Source of the DNA: Acuticoccus sp965213555 | Lineage (GTDB): Bacteria > Pseudomonadota > Alphaproteobacteria > Rhizobiales > Amorphaceae | Assembly: GCF_965213555.1 (NCBI RefSeq) | Contig: NZ_OZ243890.1 | Span: 1,426,001-1,490,000, forward strand | Reading direction: 5' to 3' | Length of the DNA: 64,000 nucleotides | Shown: one piece after another, positions 35,056 to 41,777 of the stretch | Layout of the letters: each line of letters starts with the position of its first letter | Position numbering within the stretch: position 1 is the first letter of the stretch | Program-made: the position numbers and the translations under genes | The notes under the pieces: generated by a model | Seen by the model: the letters and a program-made list of their open reading frames with translations, nothing else | What the model was told of the DNA's origin: nothing | The model's database searches: none

Positions 35056-36087
35056 ATGGTAGACCACACTGCACGCGTGGACGCGGTGGTTGCTGCACCG
35101 CCGTTCTCACGCATCTCTTGGGGCAGCATCATCGCGGGGACCTTGTGTGCCTTCGCGCTGCAGCTCCTGCTCAACCTCGTCGGGCTCGGCCTGGGGCTCG
35201 CCGCCGTCGACCTGTCGGAGGGCAACATCGGCTCGTTCGGCATCGGCGCGGGCATCTGGTGGGGCCTGTCGGCCATCATCTCGCTCATCGTCGGCGGCTG
35301 GATCGCCGGGCGCTTGGCGGGCGTTCCGATCCGACTGACCGCAGCGATCCACGGCGCGTCGGTGTGGGCGCTTGCGACGCTGCTCACCGTGTGGCTCGCC
35401 ACGACCACGCTGTCCACGGTGGTCTCCGGCGCGTTCGGCGCGGTGGGGCAGATCGGCCAAGCGACCGCCAGCGCCGTTGGCGGCCTGGCCGGCAACATCG
35501 ACATCCCGAACGTCCCGGCTCTCGCCCCGGGCAACACCGCGGTGACCGAAGCTGGGCAGCAGCGCCAGTCGGTCATGCGCTCGATCCGCAACGAGGCGAG
35601 GCAGCTCTACCGGCAGGTCGTGAGCCGCCAGGAGCAGGAGGCCGCCACGCAAGCCGTGCAGTCCGCCGCGGCCGACATCGCGCGCTCGCCGGGCGACATC
35701 GGACAGGACCTCAACGCCCTCGTCGACCGCCTGTTCGCCGCCGGCGGCACCTTTGGCGAGGAGGATCGGGAGCAGGCGCTCAACGTCCTGCAGCAGCAGT
35801 TCAACCTGACCGACCAGGAGGCCGAGCGCATCGTCGACAACTGGCAGCAGCGCTACGAGGCCGCAGTGGCGGGGGTGGACGACGCGCTGGAGCAGCTGCA
35901 GGCCCAGGCCGCGGAGCTGCGCGAGGAAGCTGCGCAGGCCGCTGAGAACGCGGCAGAGGCCGTCGGCGCCGCCGCCGGTTGGACGTCGCTGGCGCTGGCG
36001 CTCGGCCTGCTCGCGGGGGTCATCGGCGGCATCCTCGGCAAGCCCGAGCCCTGGATGGTCGAGGTCGCGGAAGAGAACGCGGTCTGA
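35056..36087 (+). CDS. Membrane protein with C-terminal coiled coil, function unknown
   Basis: 343 residues from ATG 35056, preceded by GGAGG at ideal spacing. Three N-terminal hydrophobic segments (about residues 20-48, 62-86 and 98-124) resemble the YrzE/TIGR04086-like glycine-rich membrane fold (SWGSIIAGTLCAFALQ, WWGLSAIISLIVGGWIAGRLAG). A long soluble region (about 175-305) is rich in Gln, Glu, Ala and Arg with coiled-coil periodicity (REQALNVLQQQFNLTDQEAERIV), followed by a final transmembrane helix (~308-330). Such proteins are frequent in Hyphomicrobiales as PhnA-like/membrane-stress proteins with no known reaction. It lies 58 bp after the hydrolase and ends before two strong hairpins, so it likely closes this transcription unit. 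Confidence 0.75.
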   Translation: MVDHTARVDAVVAAPPFSRISWGSIIAGTLCAFALQLLLNLVGLGLGLAAVDLSEGNIGSFGIGAGIWWGLSAIISLIVGGWIAGRLAGVPIRLTAAIHGASVWALATLLTVWLATTTLSTVVSGAFGAVGQIGQATASAVGGLAGNIDIPNVPALAPGNTAVTEAGQQRQSVMRSIRNEARQLYRQVVSRQEQEAATQAVQSAAADIARSPGDIGQDLNALVDRLFAAGGTFGEEDREQALNVLQQQFNLTDQEAERIVDNWQQRYEAAVAGVDDALEQLQAQAAELREEAAQAAENAAEAVGAAAGWTSLALALGLLAGVIGGILGKPEPWMVEVAEENAV

Positions 36088-36098
36088 TCGAACGCACA

Positions 36099-36185
36099 CC
36101 CCCATGCGCCGCCTTCCAAGGGTTGGCGCATGGGGCGCGGACCGGTTCTCGAGTGGCGCCGCCGCCGACGCGACGGCGCCACTCG
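36099..36185. terminator. Two successive perfect hairpins after the membrane-protein gene
   Basis: CCCCATGCGCC (36100-36110) pairs with GGCGCATGGGG (36125-36135). Directly after it, CGAGTGGCGCCG (36150-36161) pairs with CGGCGCCACTCG (36174-36185). Stems of 11 and 12 bp without mismatch; no T-run follows either one. Probably the end of the penicillin-acylase/GH3 transcription unit. Confidence 0.65.
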
Positions 36186-36301
36186 TGCGTTCGAGACCTC
36201 GCGGAAAATCGCGCGTCCGAAACCGGTTGCCCTAGGTGGAGGTCGGTTCCACCGCACCTTCAACCGCCCTAGGCTGAGCGGACGACAGCCGAGGAGACTT
36301 G

Positions 36302-36742
36302 ATGCGTCCCCCTCCCTCCCGCCGCGCGGACTTCTCCCTCGTCGAGACGTTCACCACCCGTTGGGCCGACAACGACGTCTACGGTCACGTGAACAACGCC
36401 GCGTACTACGGCCTCATCGACACCGCGGTGAACCGCTTCATGATCGCCAAGGCGGGGATCGACATTCACGGCGGCCCGTTGATTGCCCTCGTGGTGGAAA
36501 CCGGGTGCCGCTACCACCAGCCGCTCGCCTTCCCCCACGACATCGAGGTCGCGTTGAAGGTGGCAAGGCTCGGGACTTCGAGCGTGACGTGGCACGCTGG
36601 CCTGTTCGCCGCGGACGGTCAGGCGGAAGCGACCGCCGCGGCCGACGCAACGTTCACCCATGTCCTGGTGACGCGGGACGGCCGCCGCCCCACGCCGTGG
36701 CCGGACCCCATGCGCGATGTCCTGTCCGCAGCCATGGGCTAG
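36302..36742 (+). CDS. Hot-dog fold acyl-CoA thioesterase (4HBT/FadM-like)
   Basis: 146 residues from ATG 36302, GAGGAG ribosome site. The 4HBT family signature is intact: RWADNDVYGHVNNAAYY at residues 20-36, in which the second Asp (D25) is the expected catalytic residue, followed by the long hot-dog helix and the VETGCRYHQPLAFPHDIEVAL strand. It probably hydrolyses a medium/long acyl- or aryl-CoA. Its stop codon TAG is also the first three bases of the palindromic repeat at 36740. It follows the two hairpins and so is likely transcribed on its own. Confidence 0.92.
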   Translation: MRPPPSRRADFSLVETFTTRWADNDVYGHVNNAAYYGLIDTAVNRFMIAKAGIDIHGGPLIALVVETGCRYHQPLAFPHDIEVALKVARLGTSSVTWHAGLFAADGQAEATAAADATFTHVLVTRDGRRPTPWPDPMRDVLSAAMG

Positions 36743-36845
36743 AGCTTGCAGGATCTTTTCGGACCCAGATAAGCTGCGCTAGCGCGTTGATTGAGAGCGG
36801 TCGTCTTGGGGTTGGACGGTTCGACCCAACCCCGAACCGCTCTAG
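36740..36845. repeat. Two-hairpin palindromic repeat, copy A
   Basis: 106-bp element starting at the thioesterase stop codon. The second hairpin is well kept: GAGCGGT and ACCGCTC as outer stem, GGGGTTGG and CCAACCCC as inner stem. The first hairpin is degenerate. The same order of blocks (TAGAGC, GACCCAGATAAG, TTGATT, GCGGTC, AACCCC, ACCGCTCTA) occurs at 55796-55900. Confidence 0.75.
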
Positions 36846-37631
36846 GCTCCAGACCCATAACCAGAATGCGACGATGGCGGCGATGGTCAGCGCGGCGAGA
36901 TGGTTTCGTGCCAGCTTGTCGGATCGTGTGGCGACGCGCCGCCAGTCCTTCAGTCGGCGGAATGATCGTTCAACGACGTTGCGTTCGCGGTCGAGCACCG
37001 GATCGAAGGGGTGCTTCGTCCGCCTCGTCGGGTTGTTGGGGATGACCGGCAGGCCACCGCGATCGCTGACCAGCGTGCGCAGGGCCTTGGCGTCGAGAGC
37101 CTTGGCGTCGTAGGCCCCATCGGCGAGGCCCCCACGCGGAGCGAAGGAGCCGATGAGGTCGGCGGCCATTCGGCGGCCACTGGCGCGTCGCCGCGATGGC
37201 CAGGGCGAACGATCAGGCGTCGGGGGCGTCCAGCGCCATCCACCGCCATGGGGATCTTGGTGGTGCGCCCGCCTCGCGAGCGACCGATGGCCTGGGCGTC
37301 CGCCCCCCTTTTCCGCCGGCGGCGCAGCGGTGAGCCTTCGCGCTGGTGGCATCCAGCACGAGTGTCGCCGGGCTCCGCCCTCTTGTGCCAACGCCTTGAA
37401 GAGGTCGTTCCCGATGCCTCGCTCAGCCCACCGCACGAAGCGGTTGTAGAGCGTCGTGCGCGGCTCGTAGCAGGCCGGTACGTCGCACCAGCGGCACCCG
37501 GAGCGCAGCACGTGCACGATGCCGCAGATGACCCTGCGATCGTCGACGCGCGGCACGCCCCTCACGTCGGTCGGCAAGAGCGGCTTCAGCCGTGCAAACT
37601 GTTGATCGGAACGCCAGAACTGCGATGCCAT
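36846..37631 (-). pseudogene. Frame-broken IS5-family transposase
   Basis: ATG 37631 opens a typical IS5 (IS427-like) transposase N-terminus (FWRSDQQFARLKPLLP, GIVHVLRSGCRWCDVP, LYNRFVRWAERGI). At about 37370 the homology moves to another frame (LVLDATSAKAHRCAAGGK, holding the first catalytic Asp). It moves again at the CCCCCCTTTT tract (37303-37312) to AIGRSRGGRTTKIPMAVDG, and near 37165-37180 returns to the first frame (ADGAYDA, VIPNNPTRR, RSFRRLKDWRRVATRSDKLA). Each step equals one missing base, three in total. The last frame has no stop at the usual place and reads on into the adjoining palindromic repeat and thioesterase antisense. No clear terminal inverted repeats or target duplication were found. 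It is inactive as it stands unless the shifts are sequence errors. Confidence 0.8.
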
Positions 37632-37819
37632 GGCGCCCTCCCTCGGCGCCCGCAGCATCCCTCACAATCGAAAGCCATTCGTTCATGGGTTCGGCGCCTA
37701 GCGGGACCAAAGGCGAGTTCGTAAAAAGACCCATGCGCGGGCCGCTGGCGTCGCCAGCGCCTCCCGGCCGCCGGTCGTCGTGAACCTTCCCAGTGCCACC
37801 GATGGGCGGCGCGGCTCGG

Positions 37820-38995
37820 TCAACGCGGCTGAAGTCGGACGACGCGTCGGCGGACTGCGCCTGCATCCGGCAGCTCGACCCTCGACGCATCCTCCTCGGG
37901 TAGCGGAACCGGCACGGTGGGTGTTCCCGGGACCGTCGGCGTAGGCACGGTCGGGGTCGTCGGCGCCGACGGGGCGGCGTCAGGGCCTGGCGGCCTGGGC
38001 ACCCGGATATCGTCCCCGACGATCGGCGGCGGCGCCTCGCCAGCGGTGAGGCCGGCCTCGGGAAGGTTGGAGCCTTCCAGGTCCGGCTCGGTGAGGTCCG
38101 TGTCCTGCGGACGTGGGACGACGGCTGCGCCCTCCACCGGTCGGTTGAGCACTCTCGGTTGCGCCGCCTCCACCGCCGGCTGGCGCCGCGACGGTCGCGA
38201 CGCGGCCGGTCCCCGGCGGGGCGCTGCGTTGACCGGACGCGCGGCCTCGTGGAAGGACGATGGCGCGACGACGGTCGGGTCCACCGCCTGCTCCGGGATG
38301 ATCGTCGCGCCTGGGACGCCGATCCGCGGGTCGGGTGGCGGCGGATCGCCGTAGGGGTTCCACCGCTTGGAGAGGAAGTAGCCGTTGGTCGTCAGCCCGT
38401 AGGCGAGGAGCAGGAGCGTGCGCGTGTCCGTCCGCCCGTCGCACACCCTGAGCCGCCAGGTGACGGCACCGCGCCGGGTCGAGATGAGCGCAGGCTCGGC
38501 GGCGATCCTCTGCCAGGCGTAGACGCAGTTCGTGCCGGAAGGCGTCCGGCCGGTGGCGTAGGAGAACGGACCGTAGCGGTTCTGCGCGTAAAGGCCCGAC
38601 ACCTCCATGGCGGTTCCCGGGAAGCGCTCGCGCAGCTCCCGGCGGATCGTAGTCATGGTGATCCGGTCGTCCGGCAGCGTCCCGACGCCCGCGTCCCGTC
38701 CCATGGGGCCATAGGCGCGCACCAGGATGAGGTTCTGGCCCGCCGCGTCCGTGCGGTTCTCGAGGATGATGGTCTGGGCAAGCGCGTTGGCGTAGCGCGT
38801 CTCGGTGACGGCGATGACGCCCGGCCCTCCAGGAGGCGGCGAGATGAAGGCCTCGGACGGCGACAGCGCGTGCTCCAAGGTCGCGCTGCGGACCACGCCA
38901 CCGTGGGGCGCTGAGGAGCAGCCACCGACGAGAACCATCGCGAGGACCGTCATCGCCCGGCGTCCCAGTTGCGATCGTCGCCGGTTCCTGACCAT
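37820..38995 (-). CDS. bcsN: Cellulose biosynthesis protein BcsN
   Basis: Putative outer-envelope lipoprotein linked to cellulose synthesis in Hyphomicrobiales. 391 residues from ATG 38995; a downstream ATG would give MTVLAMVLVGGCSS, a clean lipobox (VGGC) either way. The conserved BcsN core covers about residues 40-200 (LSPSEAFISPPPGGPGVIAVTETRY, ENRTDAAGQN, NCVYAWQRIA). The C-terminal ~170 residues are a low-complexity Pro/Arg/Thr-rich tail (TPTVPTPTVPGTPTVP). It is divergent from bcsA across 460 bp, the standard arrangement in rhizobia-like genomes. Exact biochemical role unknown. Confidence 0.87.
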   Translation of the reverse strand: MVRNRRRSQLGRRAMTVLAMVLVGGCSSAPHGGVVRSATLEHALSPSEAFISPPPGGPGVIAVTETRYANALAQTIILENRTDAAGQNLILVRAYGPMGRDAGVGTLPDDRITMTTIRRELRERFPGTAMEVSGLYAQNRYGPFSYATGRTPSGTNCVYAWQRIAAEPALISTRRGAVTWRLRVCDGRTDTRTLLLLAYGLTTNGYFLSKRWNPYGDPPPPDPRIGVPGATIIPEQAVDPTVVAPSSFHEAARPVNAAPRRGPAASRPSRRQPAVEAAQPRVLNRPVEGAAVVPRPQDTDLTEPDLEGSNLPEAGLTAGEAPPPIVGDDIRVPRPPGPDAAPSAPTTPTVPTPTVPGTPTVPVPLPEEDASRVELPDAGAVRRRVVRLQPR

Positions 38996-39455
38996 CACTG
39001 CAAGCCCTCGTTCTGTCGATCCGTCCCATTCAACCCACCGCGCGGACGGGGATCGCAGGACGCTTGCCGACGCATTAACCTTGAGAAGGATTAACGTTAA
39101 TCGTTGGCCGATGCAGACACGCCTTTCTTCCCAAGCCGACCACGTGGCACCCTCATCGTCCCAGCCGTGGCAGGCGGCGGGGTGAGGGGACGGAGGTCGG
39201 CGGAGTGCGGCACCTGTTCGTCGGGTCCGTGGCAGCAACCCCGGCGCGCGTTGATCGGCGGACTTTAATCCAGTATCAACGAACGTGCTCGGACGATCCG
39301 ACGCATGATCTCGCGCGACGACCATGAAGGGACCGTCGTCGACCTCGCGGCCGAAGGGCTGGCGCGCAACGACCCCGTGCAACTTTTCGATCCCGCAAAG
39401 GCGGCGAAAGTTTGGCGAGCCTCGGGCAGGCGTCATGCGGTAAGAGGAACGCATC
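38996..39455. promoter_or_regulatory. Divergent bcsN/bcsA control region, 460 bp
   Basis: Lower GC than its surroundings. It contains a perfect 14-bp palindrome GATTAACGTTAATC at 39089-39102 preceded by ATTAACC, a plausible regulator-binding site near the bcsN side. A second AT-richer stretch (TTTAATCCAGTATCAACG, about 39265-39282) lies nearer bcsA. No gene is apparent. The length and symmetry fit a regulated cellulose promoter; the binding protein is unknown. Confidence 0.5.
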
Positions 39456-41777
39456 ATGAAGTTCGTGGCATTCCTCGCGTGGCTCGTGACCTTCGGCGTG
39501 ATCGTGTTCCTGGTCATCCAGCCGGTCAGCCTCAACACCCACTTCGTCACCGCGATGATCGTCATCATCGTGATCGCGGTGCTGAAGATGTTCGACCGTC
39601 GCGGCGTCCTGCGGGCCATCGTGCTGGCGCTCGGCGCCGCCGTCGTGCTGCGCTACGTGTACTGGCGGACGACATCCACCATCCCGCCGGTGACGGAGTT
39701 GACGAACTTCGTCCCCGGCATCCTGCTCTACCTCGCCGAGATGTACTCGGTGCTCATGCTGTTCCTGGCCCTCTTCACGATCGCGGACCCGTTCGACCGC
39801 CCTCGCAGGGCGTTGAGCCAGGACGATGTACGACCGACGGTGGACGTGTTCGTCCCGTCGCTCAACGAGGGCGCGCAGTTCCTCGCCACCACGCTGTCGG
39901 CCGCCAAGCAGCTCGACTACCCGTCCGACCGCCTCGCGGTTTACCTGCTCGACGACGGCGGCACCGACGAGCGACGTGAGGCGGCGGACCCCGCGGTCGC
40001 GGAGGCCGCGCGGAACCGCCGCAAGGAACTCCAGGCGCTGGCCCACAAGCTCGGGGTCAAGTACCTTACCCGCGGCGCGAACATCAACGCCAAGGCTGGC
40101 AACCTCAACAACGGGCTCGCGCATTCGTGCGGCGAGTTCGTCGTGGTCTTCGATGCCGATCACGCCCCGGCGCGGGACTTCCTCAACGAGACGCTCGGGC
40201 ACTTCGCCGACGACGAGCGCCTGTTCCTCGTCCAGACGCCGCACTTCTTCATCAACCCCGATCCGCTGGAGCACAACCTCGAGACCTGGAACCGCATGCC
40301 GTCGGAGAACGAGATGTTCTACGGCGTGATCCAGAAGGGGCTCGACAAGTGGAACGCGTCGTTCTTCTGCGGCTCGGCGGCCGTCCTGCGTCGCTCCGCC
40401 CTCGAGGAGATTGGCGGCTTCGCCGGCACGTCGGTGACGGAGGATGCCGAGACCTCCCTCGAACTGCACGCGCGGGGCTGGAACTCGGCCTACGTCGAGC
40501 GGCCGATGATCGCCGGGCTGCAGCCCGAGACGTTCGCCAACTTCATCGGCCAGCGCTCGCGCTGGTGCCAGGGCATGACGCAGATCCTCATGCTGCGCAA
40601 TCCGCTCCTGCGCCCGGGCCTCAGCGTGGCGCAGCGGCTGTCCTACCTGTCGTCCATGTGCTACTGGCTGTTCCCGCTCGCGAGGACGATCTTCCTGTTC
40701 GCGCCGCTGTGCTACCTGTTCTTCGGGCTGTCGATCTTCGAGGCGTCGGGCGCCGAGTTCGCGGGCTACACGATCACCTACCTTGCGGTGAACGTCCTCT
40801 TGCAGAACTACCTGTGGAGCGGCGTCCGCTGGCCGTTCATCTCCGAGCTTTACGAGACGATCCAGTCGGTCTACCTCGTTCGCGCGCTCGGCTCGGTCCT
40901 TGTCAGTCCGAAGCGGCCGACGTTCCGCGTCACCGCGAAGGGGGAGACCAACCGCGCCAGCCGCATCTCCGAGCTCGGGGCGCCGTTCTACGTGATCTTT
41001 TTCCTCCTGGCGGCGGGCGTCGTGGCCATGGGTTGGCGCGTGGTGGCACAGCCGTCCAACGCCGACATCGCCCTCGTCGTCGGCGGCTGGAACCTGTTCA
41101 ACCTCCTCCTCATGGGTGCGGCGCTCGGGGTGGTCGCGGAGCGCCGGCAACTGAGGACGTCCCAGCGCGTCGCCATCGAGCGGCCGGCGGAGATCATCTT
41201 CGGCGACCGCGTCATCCCTGCGCGGATCGACGACGTCTCCATCACCGGCGCGCGCATCCTCGTCCCTGCCAACGGCATCAGGCAGGTGAGGCCTGGCGAC
41301 GACGTCGTGATGCGCTTCAAGCCCGCGGCGCCGCTGGCCTCCAACGAGCTGCCGTTGACCGTCCGCTCGGTGCTGCGCGATGACGCCGGGATGGCGCTCG
41401 GCGCCGAGTTCGCCGTTGCGGATCCCAAGCAGTACGCCCTTGTCGCCGACCTGGTGTTCGCCGACTCGCAGGAGTGGGTGCGCTTCCAAGCAGCCCGTCG
41501 CGAGGGCATCGGCGTCGTGCGCGGCACCGTCGAGTTCGTGCAGCTCTCGCTCTACCAGACCGTGCGCGGGCTGTCGTACCTCCTCACCTCGTCCGCGCCG
41601 AAGGGGGCGGCTGAGGTTGGCGGAGAGGAGGAGCGCACTGCGCCGATCCAGCGCGGTGCGCGGGTGACGCGTTTCCCTGGTGCCGATCCGAGCGCCGTCG
41701 TCACGACGGGGAACCCTCCAGCAATCGTCGCCGGCAGCGCTGTGACGCGCTCGCTCAACCCAGCGGTCGACCGGTGA
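39456..41777 (+). CDS. bcsA: Cellulose synthase catalytic subunit BcsA (UDP-forming)
   Basis: Inner-membrane processive GT2 enzyme that polymerises UDP-glucose and extrudes the chain. 773 residues. Two N-terminal and several later transmembrane helices flank the catalytic domain: DDG at 166-168, DAD at 233-235, TED at 328-330 and QRSRW at 366-370, all intact. A PilZ domain for cyclic di-GMP follows at ~560-670 with R567-x-x-x-R571 and D593-x-S-x-x-G598, so activity is predicted to need c-di-GMP. The last ~60 residues are a divergent polar tail. ATG 39456 has AGAGGAACGC upstream. Its stop overlaps the bcsB GTG by 4 bp. Confidence 0.96.
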   Translation: MKFVAFLAWLVTFGVIVFLVIQPVSLNTHFVTAMIVIIVIAVLKMFDRRGVLRAIVLALGAAVVLRYVYWRTTSTIPPVTELTNFVPGILLYLAEMYSVLMLFLALFTIADPFDRPRRALSQDDVRPTVDVFVPSLNEGAQFLATTLSAAKQLDYPSDRLAVYLLDDGGTDERREAADPAVAEAARNRRKELQALAHKLGVKYLTRGANINAKAGNLNNGLAHSCGEFVVVFDADHAPARDFLNETLGHFADDERLFLVQTPHFFINPDPLEHNLETWNRMPSENEMFYGVIQKGLDKWNASFFCGSAAVLRRSALEEIGGFAGTSVTEDAETSLELHARGWNSAYVERPMIAGLQPETFANFIGQRSRWCQGMTQILMLRNPLLRPGLSVAQRLSYLSSMCYWLFPLARTIFLFAPLCYLFFGLSIFEASGAEFAGYTITYLAVNVLLQNYLWSGVRWPFISELYETIQSVYLVRALGSVLVSPKRPTFRVTAKGETNRASRISELGAPFYVIFFLLAAGVVAMGWRVVAQPSNADIALVVGGWNLFNLLLMGAALGVVAERRQLRTSQRVAIERPAEIIFGDRVIPARIDDVSITGARILVPANGIRQVRPGDDVVMRFKPAAPLASNELPLTVRSVLRDDAGMALGAEFAVADPKQYALVADLVFADSQEWVRFQAARREGIGVVRGTVEFVQLSLYQTVRGLSYLLTSSAPKGAAEVGGEEERTAPIQRGARVTRFPGADPSAVVTTGNPPAIVAGSAVTRSLNPAVDR

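Noticed and set aside
37303..37312. CCCCCCTTTT as a programmed frameshift site of the transposase
   Set aside because: Two further uncompensated shifts without slippery sequence and loss of the usual stop point to decay or sequence error rather than programmed recoding.
39276..41489. 737-codon minus-strand frame opposite bcsA
   Set aside because: Antisense to a complete cellulose synthase with all catalytic motifs; compositional artefact.
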